DNA of 64,000 bases from Ruminiclostridium sufflavum DSM 19573. Lineage in GTDB: Bacteria > Bacillota > Clostridia > Acetivibrionales > DSM-1351. Below the pieces are notes generated by a model. The model made no database searches. It was not told the origin of the DNA and saw only the letters and a program-made list of their open reading frames with translations. The translations under genes and the position numbers were made by a program. The stretch is taken from contig NZ_QKMR01000018.1 of the NCBI RefSeq assembly GCF_003208175.1, positions 1 to 64,000 on the forward strand, read 5' to 3'. How positions within the stretch are numbered: the stretch's first letter is position 1; every line of letters starts with the position of its first letter. Below, in pieces: positions 9,060-16,661 of the stretch.

Positions 9060-9287
9060 TTATTTCAGTGATATTGTAGGCTCTATACCATATAAAGGTC
9101 TTACTGGAGGTTCAATGCCGTATAAAGGTCTTATCGGGTCAACTATGATTGGCCCTTTAATGCCGTAGAATAATCTTACCGGTGGATTGATGGCAGATAT
9201 CAAACCGGAGGATGTATCAAAACCTCCTACCATGTCTAATAATTCTTCATCACTCAGCTGAATCATTTCTTTATTTTCTTTTTCCAT
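9060..9287 (-). CDS. RiPP precursor peptide with three R-x-x-Y-G-I repeats
   Basis: A 75-residue peptide. The leader (residues 1-22) ends in LSDEELLDMVGG, a double-glycine site of the kind cut by C39 peptidase exporters. The core holds three related units: PPVRLFYGI (35-43), DPIRPLYGI (50-58) and PPVRPLYGI (60-68), each with Arg three residues before Tyr-Gly-Ile. There is no cysteine, so thioether (sactipeptide or ranthipeptide) chemistry is excluded. Tyr, Arg and Ile are the likely targets. ATG at 9287 with a modest upstream purine tract. The radical SAM genes 7353-8894 and 9467-10933 flank it on the same strand, and a C39 exporter lies at 16662. The product is unknown to me. Confidence 0.8.
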   Translation of the reverse strand: MEKENKEMIQLSDEELLDMVGGFDTSSGLISAINPPVRLFYGIKGPIIVDPIRPLYGIEPPVRPLYGIEPTISLK

Positions 9288-9466
9288 AATATATACCTCA
9301 CTTTTTTTAGTTTTACCTATAGGTATTATTTTCCCCAGTATTATTATATTATGGATATCATAGTTAATAAAGAATTATTTGTAAAAATCTTTCTAATTTG
9401 ACACAAATTATTGTATAATTTTTGTGAATATTGTACAAAAACTTTATAAAAATACTTTTTATATAC

Positions 9467-10933
9467 TTATCCTAGTTGTGTTTGAAGATATAATTTTTGT
9501 ATATTTATCTGTTTGCAATTTGTTTTGTCCTTATCCTTATTTATGGCACACGGACCTAATTTATTTGTGCATAAGAATCTCAATTCGCATTTTAAACAGA
9601 ATTCATCCTCCAATTGATTTATAGGCAGTTTTGAACGGATTTTTTTGAAAATATTATTTTTGAACATTTCAGATAATGAAGTATTTGATATGTTTCCAAG
9701 CTTGTAAGCATCATTTTTAAAGCACTGGCATGGATATACGTCACCATTGCCGGTGACAAAAAAGGAGGGATAGCAGGCAAGAATACTGGGAGCATCAGGT
9801 GGAATAAGCCTGCCTCCGTGACCGAATGAAAAAATGTTTATTTTGCCGGAAATTTTTTTGGAGGTATCACTATTTTGGCTGCAATTACAGATATAGGTAT
9901 TGCGAAGGCTTTTTGCAACGCTTTTTATATATTGCTTCTCTGATACAGAAAGCAAGCTGTTTACACCGGCATCGTCTATTTTGCTATATTGGGTCATTGC
10001 CCATGAAAGATCACAGCTGCACAATTTTTTGCTTATTACCGATACCAGCTTATCCAAGGAGTCAAGGTTTATTGCCGATACTATTGGTTTTATGATTACT
10101 GTTAGTCTTTTTTTATTTAAAGAAAATTGGTTTATTTTTTCCAGTGCCTCAAAAATATCATTTTTAATATTGGAGGCTGTGTTTCCCCATAATACTTCCA
10201 GCTCTTTTTCTATAACGCTGTCAAGGCTTATCGTAAAGCTGTCTACAAACTCAGAAAGCTTTTCAAGGTCTAAGGAGTTTAGAAGAGTACCGTTAGTTAT
10301 AAAGTGTGTCTCTAAGCCTAGAATTTTGGCTTCACGGCAGATTTCAGCCAGTTCATTGCGCAGAGTTGGTTCTCCTCCTGTAAAGATGACTTTAGAGCCT
10401 TTCAAATTTTTGAATTCCTTTAGCAAACCAATTATTTTTTCCTTTGATATTAAAGAATTCGATTTATGCTGTATTCTTTTATGTCTTTCTTCTTTATTGA
10501 AGCAATAGATACAATTCAGATTACATTTATCTGTCAGGCTGATATATATATCATTAAAAGGATACTTTTCCGCAGAGTCAATATCACAGACTGCACTCAT
10601 CCAGCCGGCTTCGGCGGGAGTCCGGGTATAAGATAAAAATCCGTTTTGCAGTAATTCTTCTGCAAATGGAAGAACATCCTCCTCAAAAGTTGAAGCTTCA
10701 ATCTGATATTGGTTTGTTAGTTTTTCTTTTACAAGGCTCATGCTGTTATAATTATGAATTGCATTATATATGGACGCCCCTGTATCATCCAAGGCAATCC
10801 AATAATGTATTGACGGATTAAATAAAACATATGTATCTTGCTCGTTTTCTATAATAGATTCGTAATTCTCAACTTTATATAAGTAGTTTGTATAATTATC
10901 AAATAAGGAAGTTTTATCATTTAAAGTTTGCAT
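9467..10933 (-). CDS. Radical SAM/SPASM peptide maturase with N-terminal PqqD-like domain
   Basis: A 488-residue protein. Residues 25-105 look like a PqqD-type RiPP recognition element (TYVLFNPSIHYWIALDDTG ... EDVLPFAEELLQNGFL). The radical SAM core has C137-x3-C141-x2-C144 (DKCNLNCIYCF) and FTGGEPTLR. The C-terminal SPASM region has CYPSFF, GDVYPCQCF and FCLKCELRFLC. Inference: it binds a leader through the PqqD part and installs a carbon-based crosslink in the core of one or both neighbouring precursors. ATG at 10933, with AAGGAGTATC upstream on the minus strand. Confidence 0.88.
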   Translation of the reverse strand: MQTLNDKTSLFDNYTNYLYKVENYESIIENEQDTYVLFNPSIHYWIALDDTGASIYNAIHNYNSMSLVKEKLTNQYQIEASTFEEDVLPFAEELLQNGFLSYTRTPAEAGWMSAVCDIDSAEKYPFNDIYISLTDKCNLNCIYCFNKEERHKRIQHKSNSLISKEKIIGLLKEFKNLKGSKVIFTGGEPTLRNELAEICREAKILGLETHFITNGTLLNSLDLEKLSEFVDSFTISLDSVIEKELEVLWGNTASNIKNDIFEALEKINQFSLNKKRLTVIIKPIVSAINLDSLDKLVSVISKKLCSCDLSWAMTQYSKIDDAGVNSLLSVSEKQYIKSVAKSLRNTYICNCSQNSDTSKKISGKINIFSFGHGGRLIPPDAPSILACYPSFFVTGNGDVYPCQCFKNDAYKLGNISNTSLSEMFKNNIFKKIRSKLPINQLEDEFCLKCELRFLCTNKLGPCAINKDKDKTNCKQINIQKLYLQTQLG

Positions 10934-11100
10934 AAGATACTCCTTGCTGCTATTATTTTATGCAAGCAGGTCTATTCAAGTCATTGACATATCTAATGTC
11001 TTTTTTGATTATGTTTCAGCTTACTAATTTCATTGCTGTTAAGCATTTGTTTTTTTTAGCAGATTGTTTTCAGCTGACAGCAATTGATTTTTTATGCTTA

Positions 11101-11322
11101 TCACAGCTTTTTAATTATAGCCTCGTCTGTGAAATCAAATTTTTTAGCTATCATACCACTCAATCTGGTTGGGAAAGGTGAAACAGTTATATCCGGAAGA
11201 TTAATAGCAAGGTTCACTGATTCTACTAAGCCTCCGTTTGTTTCAAGGGATTCCTTTTCTGAAATTTCATTTAAATCAGCCTTAATAAAATCAGGTTTCT
11301 GTATTGATGGTTTTTTCCACAT
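11101..11322 (-). CDS. Probable second RiPP precursor or leader-bearing peptide
   Basis: A 73-residue peptide immediately upstream of the PqqD-radical SAM gene on the same strand. It has a very strong ribosome site (AGGAGGAATT before ATG at 11322). A leader rich in Glu, Lys and Asp ends in ETNGG (residues 27-31). The remainder (LVESVNLAINLPDITVSPF, then PTRLSGMIAKKF) has no cysteine and no YGI unit. It could be a second substrate, or an accessory peptide. The different core suggests each radical SAM enzyme may have its own substrate. Confidence 0.65.
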   Translation of the reverse strand: MWKKPSIQKPDFIKADLNEISEKESLETNGGLVESVNLAINLPDITVSPFPTRLSGMIAKKFDFTDEAIIKKL

Positions 11323-11452
11323 AATAAATTCCTCCTAAATATTTTATGTAATACTACTTGAATGACCTACTTATTCAAAATATACCATAATATTTAAAAA
11401 GTGTAAAATGAAGTTTTGGCTTTAGTAGCGAATGCAGTTTATATTGAATAGA

Positions 11453-11520
11453 AGCAATTACGGTTTAAGCCTTCACGACTATATTTATATTGTCTTTTTT
11501 AGCCGGCAGTAATTGATTTC
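11453..11520 (+). repeat. Palindromic intergenic repeat, copy 1
   Basis: Starts AATTACGGTTTAAGCCTTC and ends AGCCGGCAGTAATTGATTT. It shares both ends with copies near 33475, 34621, 56700 and 59931. It lies in the divergent region between the RiPP and LytTR genes. Confidence 0.7.
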
Positions 11521-11769
11521 CGGATTATAATACAGCATGTGTATGCTTAATATATTGCAAAAAACAAAAATATTTAAGGATATTTAAATTTTCACATAAT
11601 AAATAAAAATAGAAATCTTATATTTTTATATTATAAAATATATAGTATACTATTTTTAGTATTTATTATAATTAATTTGAATATAAGAAATTATATTGAA
11701 GGACTCTGTATAGGTTTTATTTAACTTTTATGACTGCTACTGGCGTGGAGGTTAGCTTGAGGTGAAAAA

Positions 11770-12477
11770 ATGATTAGGATATCTGTGTGTGATGATGATA
11801 TTTCAATGACTGAAAATTTGAAAAAAGGTATTAACGACCTTAGATGCGATCTTGAAATACTTACATTTGATTGCGGCAATGCTTTGCTTCTGAGTGAATT
11901 CCTGTACAATGATATTATAATACTTGATATTGAAATGAATGACATTAACGGAATACAAGCCGCCAAGCAGCTCAGGGAAAATGGATATTACGGCATAATT
12001 ATTTTTTTAACTTCATATAAGGAAATGGTTTTTGACTCTTTAAAGGTAAAGCCTTACGAATACATAGTGAAGCCTGTAGAAATAACTAAATTGAAGCTTA
12101 TTTTAGGAGAGGCTGTTAATTATGTTCTGGAAAGAAGGAATACACATTTTGAAGCAGTTTGCAATTCTTTTACATTCAGAATAAAAGTATGTGATATATA
12201 TTTTTTTGAAAGCAGAGGAAGAAAGATAGACATAAATACTAAAGATGGTATAAAAACAATTATAGGAAAAATAAATCAAATTGAGGCTTCTCTCAGCAAT
12301 AGAAATTTTTTCAGATGTCATAAAAGTTATTTGATAAATCTTGAGCATGTATATATGTTTTCAAATAGTGAGATTACATTGGATAACAATCAGAAGGTAC
12401 TAATCAGCAGATTAAGATTAAATTCTTTTAAAGAAGCCTTCAGGGCTTTCATGAAGGGAAACAGAAAATGTCAGTGA
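11770..12477 (+). CDS. LytTR-family response regulator (AgrA/BlpR-like)
   Basis: A 235-residue protein. The N-terminal receiver has the acidic pair DDD (residues 8-10), the phospho-acceptor Asp in IIILDIEMNDINGI and the conserved Lys in EYIVKPVE. The C-terminal part from about residue 135 is a LytTR DNA-binding domain (YFFESRGRKIDI ... FFRCHKSYLINLEHV). Such regulators control quorum-sensed bacteriocin loci. ATG at 11770 after TTGAGGTGAAAAA. It overlaps the kinase gene by 10 bases. It runs divergently from the RiPP genes and upstream of the double-glycine peptides, the probable target operons. Confidence 0.9.
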   Translation: MIRISVCDDDISMTENLKKGINDLRCDLEILTFDCGNALLLSEFLYNDIIILDIEMNDINGIQAAKQLRENGYYGIIIFLTSYKEMVFDSLKVKPYEYIVKPVEITKLKLILGEAVNYVLERRNTHFEAVCNSFTFRIKVCDIYFFESRGRKIDINTKDGIKTIIGKINQIEASLSNRNFFRCHKSYLINLEHVYMFSNSEITLDNNQKVLISRLRLNSFKEAFRAFMKGNRKCQ

Positions 12478-13796
12478 ATATAGGTATAAGCTTGCTGCAA
12501 TTGGCAGTAAATGTAATTGAGCTTTTTGTATGGTTTTTTCTGATATCAGTATTCTTATATTTTAAGGAAAATCACAAGAAGAAAATAGCTTGCTTTCTGG
12601 CAGTATATCTGATTTTATATATAGTTGAACGTATCTTCCCTCAAATTTTATTATTTAATTTAGCTGTTTCAATTTACAGCAGATTTGTCATATATATATT
12701 ATACAGAGGGAAATTGTTGCATAAGTTTTTTGCCTTCTGGATATCAAATTGCTTAAATTATGTACTGGATATGTTTATAATTTCTATTGTCAGTACGGGT
12801 TTTGACGGAAACTTATTTTTCAGCTCCATGCAGGAAATGAACAGCAAGTTAATTGTAACCCTGACCAAATTGCTTCTGATTGCATTGATTTGTGTATTAT
12901 TTAAAAGGCTTGTTTCTCCCAGTACTTTAAAAATAGAAATCATGTCAAATTCACATACCCTGCTATTGGCTATGCTGCCTATTTTCGGCTATGTCACTAT
13001 GTGTGTTCTTGATTATGGTGTAAGGACATATATTAAGGTTCCCTTCAGCGTAAATTTATTTTTAATAATTACATATCTGGCTACAATTATTTACAATATA
13101 GTCGTTATGGTGCTTATTGACAAGCTGGTACTGAACAGAAGGTATAAGTTAATGAATGATATATCTCAAGAGCAGCTTCTGATCCAATTTAATCATTATG
13201 AGAGCTTAAAGGAAAAGATTGAACAAAACAAAAAGCTAAAGCATGACATGAAAAATCATATGTTATGTATAGAAGCTTTGATTTCAAACAATGCTCTTGA
13301 AGAGGCAAAGAAGCTTTTAAGCAGTATAGAAGGTATAATGCAGGAATCAGACTTGGAAATAAGCAGCGGTAACAGCATAGTTGATGCTATTCTAAATGAA
13401 AAAAGCAAATTGGCAAAGCAGCATGGAATCAGGTTTTTGTTTGAGGGTGTACTGCCGCAGGATTCCTTTATCAGTCCGATTGATATAAGTACTATTTTTT
13501 CAAATGCCTTGGACAATGCAATTGAAGCGGCTCAGCAGGATGATAATTCTAACAGGTTTGTAGAAACTACTATAAAGATACGGGGAAAATGTCTTCTCAT
13601 ACTTATAGAAAATTCTGTTAAGCAGGATATTAGTATAAAGGATAATACCATAGAAACCACAAAAGATAATAAAGGGAAGCACGGATTCGGCTTAAGGAAT
13701 ATTAGAGATAGTGTTGAAAAGTATGGAGGAGACTTTAATATAAGCTGTAGAGATAAAAGTTTTACTTTGGAAATTATGCTAAGCATAAGTGCTTGA
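12468..13796 (+). CDS. GHKL sensor histidine kinase (AgrC/BlpH-like)
   Basis: A 442-residue protein. About six membrane helices fill residues 1-220. A DHp-like segment follows with the phospho-acceptor His in KKLKHDMKNHML, then a GHKL ATPase domain with the N box (STIFSNALDNAIEAA) and G box (GKHGFGLRNIRD). The topology is that of peptide-pheromone sensors. It is translationally coupled to the regulator. The likely ligand is a secreted peptide from this locus, perhaps that at 14640. Confidence 0.9.
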   Translation: MSVNIGISLLQLAVNVIELFVWFFLISVFLYFKENHKKKIACFLAVYLILYIVERIFPQILLFNLAVSIYSRFVIYILYRGKLLHKFFAFWISNCLNYVLDMFIISIVSTGFDGNLFFSSMQEMNSKLIVTLTKLLLIALICVLFKRLVSPSTLKIEIMSNSHTLLLAMLPIFGYVTMCVLDYGVRTYIKVPFSVNLFLIITYLATIIYNIVVMVLIDKLVLNRRYKLMNDISQEQLLIQFNHYESLKEKIEQNKKLKHDMKNHMLCIEALISNNALEEAKKLLSSIEGIMQESDLEISSGNSIVDAILNEKSKLAKQHGIRFLFEGVLPQDSFISPIDISTIFSNALDNAIEAAQQDDNSNRFVETTIKIRGKCLLILIENSVKQDISIKDNTIETTKDNKGKHGFGLRNIRDSVEKYGGDFNISCRDKSFTLEIMLSISA

Positions 13797-13800
13797 TGGA

Positions 13801-13819
13801 TACATTTTATTACATTTAT
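13801..13819 (+). promoter_or_regulatory. Candidate LytTR binding box 1
   Basis: TACATTTTATTACATTTAT contains two ACATT units nine bases apart. It matches 17 of 19 positions of the box at 14526-14544. It lies 230 bases before the 37-residue membrane peptide gene. Assignment to the regulator is inference. Confidence 0.35.
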
Positions 13820-13970
13820 TAAACATGTTGTGAATGATGTATTGATTAAACATATTCAACGGATTATACTTATCTCAGATAGATTATTAAAAATATTTTT
13901 ATTTGAAAAACATTTTTAATACACAAAGATGAAATTGACATGAAGAGTGCTCGGGCTTCATTGTATTTAT

Positions 13971-14012
13971 GTCGGAGTAGTATTATTTTGGATTATAAAC
14001 AGCGACTCCGAC
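13971..14012 (+). promoter_or_regulatory. Inverted repeat just before the 37-residue peptide gene
   Basis: GTCGGAGT (13971-13978) and ACTCCGAC (14005-14012) are perfectly complementary around a 26-base loop. There is no U-tract. It ends 22 bases before the start codon and overlaps the upstream side of the ribosome site region (GAAAGGACG). Confidence 0.45.
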
Positions 14013-14033
14013 GTTTTGAAAGGACGATAAAAA

Positions 14034-14147
14034 ATGAACAAAATATTTTCTATGGATATTTCAATTATTGAAATATTACCAGCATTATTAAAAATAGGAT
14101 TTGTCATAGGCTTAATAGCTGGAGTTATCTTATTATTAAAATTTTAA
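14034..14147 (+). CDS. 37-residue single-pass membrane peptide
   Basis: ATG at 14034 is preceded by AAAGGACGAT. The product has a polar N-terminus (MNKIFSMDISIIEILP) and one strongly hydrophobic segment (FVIGLIAGVILLL) ending KF. There is no GG leader and no cysteine. It lies between the LytTR pair and the first double-glycine peptide. Possible roles are small immunity peptide, leaderless bacteriocin or regulator; none can be chosen from sequence. Confidence 0.5.
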   Translation: MNKIFSMDISIIEILPALLKIGFVIGLIAGVILLLKF

Positions 14148-14639
14148 AAAAAGTAAGTATATTTGAGGACTTTAGGGCTTTTAGATTATGCAATTTATTA
14201 ACATAAGTTTCGAAATTTATACAACAGTACTCAGGGTTTACTATTTAAAAGTAGCAGTCTCTAATAAACAAATATAAACAGAACCATAAATGACTGTTCA
14301 AAATACTACCGCGGTTTGAACAATTAAATATGTGTTTAGTCTAGCTATTAACATGTTGCTTCTATTTTTGTGGGTTGTAATTTAATGCAGCTGATAAATA
14401 TTATTTAAGTTGAAAAATTAGTTGGGGAATTAAGGTAATTTACAATGAATTAATTAAAAAAATCTTACATAAAAAAGGGTTTCTTTAAAAATAATTTGAA
14501 AACTTCAAAGAAATTAATTCTATAGTACATTTTGTTACATTATATATAAATATTACTATGAATAAATAAAGTGATTTTTAAATATACTTAATAACTTTAA
14601 ACTAAATTTCATAATATTTTAAAGTTGGAGGAAAATAAA
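14148..14639 (+). other. Long intergenic region before the double-glycine peptide operon
   Basis: No gene of credible length is visible. It contains an inverted repeat TGTTCAAA (14295-14302)/TTTGAACA (14315-14322) and the ACATT box at 14526-14544. It is very AT-rich, as expected of a regulated promoter region. Confidence 0.6.
14526..14544 (+). promoter_or_regulatory. Candidate LytTR binding box 2
   Basis: TACATTTTGTTACATTATA, near-identical to the box at 13801. It lies 95 bases upstream of the double-glycine peptide start, a plausible distance for an activator site. Confidence 0.4.
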
Positions 14640-14777
14640 ATGAAAACAGGTAAGTTTGAATTGATTAAAGAAAATGAGAAAATGTATATCAATGGAGGTA
14701 CCGGTGTAAGAGAAAACAACGCCTCAATTTCATCTGTATTTAAAGGTATCTGCAGCTTTTTTGCACGTCTGTTTTGA
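14640..14777 (+). CDS. Double-glycine peptide, candidate quorum-sensing pheromone
   Basis: A 45-residue peptide with ATG at 14640 after GGAGGAAAATAAA. The leader (residues 1-20) ends IKENEKMYINGG, and a C39 exporter would release a 25-residue product beginning TGVRENNASI with a cationic, aromatic end (ICSFFARLF). The short length, the absence of GxxxG motifs and the position right after the LytTR/GHKL pair are typical of ComC/BlpC-type inducing peptides. A bacteriocin is the alternative. Confidence 0.6.
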   Translation: MKTGKFELIKENEKMYINGGTGVRENNASISSVFKGICSFFARLF

Positions 14778-14841
14778 GATAAGTCTAAACTACATTTGAT
14801 AAACTATACATTATAAATACTAAAATCAGGAGATGACTATT

Positions 14842-15318
14842 TTGATATTGATTGAAGCAGGAAAAGAGATTAGGCTGGAAAATGTCCTATCATTAAGAAA
14901 AAAAATGACTCAAGAAGAGATAAACTCAGAGATGCTGAAGATTGGAAATGTTCTTCAGGATAACGGAGCTAAGAAGGCAGGGCCGGTGGTTACTGCTACC
15001 TTTGCAATAGAAACTTTAAACGGACAGTCTGTTTTGGATATGGAAATATTGATACCTTTGGACAAGAAGATTGCGGTGTCAGATGAATATACGCAGAAGC
15101 CGGTTTTTCATATAGTAAATGCTCTTTATGCAAGACATGAGGGAAATCCCTCAACCTTGCAAAATACATATAATGACATGCTGGCTTATATTAATCACAA
15201 CAAGCTGCAGCAAATAACAGCAGGCTATAATGTGCAGGTTAAGGATGTTCTGCCTGGAATGACACCTGATGAAATGACTATTGATGTTTATATTGGAATA
15301 ACCCCAAATATTTTGTAA
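14842..15318 (+). CDS. GyrI-like/DUF5085-like small protein
   Basis: About 158 residues. The start is taken as TTG 14842, because AGGAGA at 14828-14833 overlaps the earlier in-frame ATG at 14833 but is well spaced for the TTG. The beta-rich region (PVVTATFAIE ... VLDMEILIPLDKKI) and the C-terminal half (HIVNALYARHEGNPSTLQNTY ... IDVYIGI) resemble GyrI-like effector folds or DUF5085 proteins found beside secretion loci. It sits between the candidate pheromone and the bacteriocin-like peptides, so an accessory, regulatory or immunity role is possible. Confidence 0.5.
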   Translation: MILIEAGKEIRLENVLSLRKKMTQEEINSEMLKIGNVLQDNGAKKAGPVVTATFAIETLNGQSVLDMEILIPLDKKIAVSDEYTQKPVFHIVNALYARHEGNPSTLQNTYNDMLAYINHNKLQQITAGYNVQVKDVLPGMTPDEMTIDVYIGITPNIL

Positions 15319-15456
15319 TTAGCTGCTGTAAGCCATGGAACAGTAGTTAATATATATTAAATTTACTTGCTTTTGAATTTATGTTTGCGCGCAGAATGGA
15401 TAAAAATATTAGAATAAGCATTTGTGAACAAAAAATACAAATTGGAGGTGGAAATT

Positions 15457-15675
15457 ATGGTATGTGAGTTAAGTTTGCATAATAACAATTTTTCAGAGTT
15501 AACCTATAGTGAGTCTTTAGAGGTTGATGGAGGTTTTGCTTTTATAATACCTGCAGGAGTTATCCTAGCTGCAAAGATAGTTGGAGCGATAGCAGCAGTT
15601 GGTGTAGTAGGAGCAGGTGTTTATGTAGGTTATAAGCAGACAACAGCAGATTTAGAAAAAAAATATGGGGAATAA
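15457..15675 (+). CDS. Double-glycine bacteriocin-like peptide 1
   Basis: 72 residues from ATG 15457, chosen over an upstream GTG because GGAGGTGG lies seven bases before it. The leader ends NNFSELTYSESLEVDGG. The mature part starts FAFIIPAGVILAAK and is hydrophobic and rich in Gly and Ala (VGAIAAVGVVGAGVYVG) with a charged tail, the pattern of pore-forming class IIb-type bacteriocins. The leader is nearly identical to that of the peptide at 16296, so both are probably exported by the same C39 transporter. Confidence 0.75.
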   Translation: MVCELSLHNNNFSELTYSESLEVDGGFAFIIPAGVILAAKIVGAIAAVGVVGAGVYVGYKQTTADLEKKYGE

Positions 15676-15706
15676 AATTAATTTAGAATAAGAGGAGGTA
15701 TAATTT

Positions 15707-15931
15707 ATGACAAGTATTACTGCAAATGGTTTTCAAACGATAGAATTTCATGAATTATGTGAAGTAAATGGTGGGTCAGGGGCTTGGAATACTCTAAAGG
15801 ACTTATTTGCAGCACTACCAGCACCAGTAAAACCTGCGATTCTTATTCCTGCTGCTGCAATAGTTTTATATGAGGGCGGAAAGAAAATAGGAAGTTATGT
15901 GGCAGAGACTGTTTATTGGAGTACACATTAA
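15707..15931 (+). CDS. Double-glycine bacteriocin-like peptide 2
   Basis: 74 residues; AGGAGG at 15693-15698, ATG at 15707. The leader (23 residues) ends EFHELCEVNGG. The mature part (SGAWNTLKDLFAALPAP ...) has a hydrophobic centre, then a GGKKIGSYVAE segment with a GxxxG helix-packing motif. It could be the partner of peptide 1 in a two-component bacteriocin. It starts 31 bases after the previous gene and is probably co-transcribed with it. Confidence 0.75.
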   Translation: MTSITANGFQTIEFHELCEVNGGSGAWNTLKDLFAALPAPVKPAILIPAAAIVLYEGGKKIGSYVAETVYWSTH

Positions 15932-16071
15932 AAGAGGCTGACCTAAAACCAGAGGAACTGGAAAAGCTAATTTTTTAGTAAAAAACAATAAATCCTTTGG
16001 AGATTTTAAACTGAAATTATTAAAAAATTTAGACTTTTTCAGTAACCTCTTAAATCTAGGAGGTGTGCATA

Positions 16072-16212
16072 TTGGGGAATATAATAAAGTTTTTAAATCA
16101 GAATTGGATTTTATATGTAATATTAGGTATCTTAAGCGTTATAGTATTGTTTACAATTGGGCGTTTGTGTGGCATTGCTATTGCACAAATTGTATACTAT
16201 ATAAAAAATTAA
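16072..16212 (+). CDS. 46-residue membrane peptide, possible immunity peptide
   Basis: A TTG start at 16072 with a perfect AGGAGGTG (16058-16065) six bases upstream. The product is one long hydrophobic helix (WILYVILGILSVIVLFTIG) followed by RLCGIAIAQIVYYIKN. It has no GG leader. It lies between the second and third double-glycine peptides, where small membrane immunity peptides are common. The strong ribosome site is the best evidence that it is translated. Confidence 0.55.
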   Translation: MGNIIKFLNQNWILYVILGILSVIVLFTIGRLCGIAIAQIVYYIKN

Positions 16213-16295
16213 TCAGTATAGATTATGGATAGCTAAATTTATAGCAGAATGATTGTTTTTAATAGACATTTAAAATTTGAAAGAGGTGAAATAAA

Positions 16296-16478
16296 ATGAC
16301 AAACCTAAATGCTAATTTCTCAGAATTGACTTATAGAGAGTCAATTAAGGTTGAAGGCGGATTTGCAATAAATCCTGCACTTGGTCCGCTTATTATGGTA
16401 ATACCGGCTTTATATCCTGAAATATTCTTTCCGGGAGCGGCAGTTATTGGGGCAAAACTTGCAGTTGGACAATATTAA
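16296..16478 (+). CDS. Double-glycine bacteriocin-like peptide 3
   Basis: 60 residues; AAAGAGGTGAAAT before ATG 16296. The leader ends NANFSELTYRESIKVEGG, almost the same as that of peptide 1. The mature part is FAINPALGPLIMVIPALYPE, then a GAAVIGAKLAVGQY tail with GxxxG spacing. It is last before a terminator, so the peptide operon probably ends here. Confidence 0.75.
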   Translation: MTNLNANFSELTYRESIKVEGGFAINPALGPLIMVIPALYPEIFFPGAAVIGAKLAVGQY

Positions 16479-16570
16479 GAGAATGCTAGGTATAGGCTAA
16501 TCAATTTTCATTGAAAATCATACACTTTGACATTATTTACAAAATAGTTAAACTATAGTAACATTATAAG

Positions 16571-16616
16571 AAAGACGGTGTGAATGGCTAAATATATTAG
16601 TAATCACATCGTTTTT
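16571..16616 (+). terminator. Terminator between peptide operon and exporter operon
   Basis: A long stem (AAAGACGGTGTGA with TCACATCGTTTTT, G-T pairs allowed) around a TATAT loop, ending in TTTTT. It lies 45 bases before the ABC exporter start and could allow read-through. Confidence 0.65.
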
Positions 16617-16661
16617 AACAAATTATACAAAAATAAAGTCAGCTATAATGGAGATTAAATC

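Noticed and set aside
9060-9287. Sactipeptide or ranthipeptide precursor
   Set aside because: The peptide has no cysteine, so thioether formation is impossible.
13971-14012. Intrinsic terminator after the histidine kinase
   Set aside because: The stem is perfect but the loop is long and no T-tract follows.
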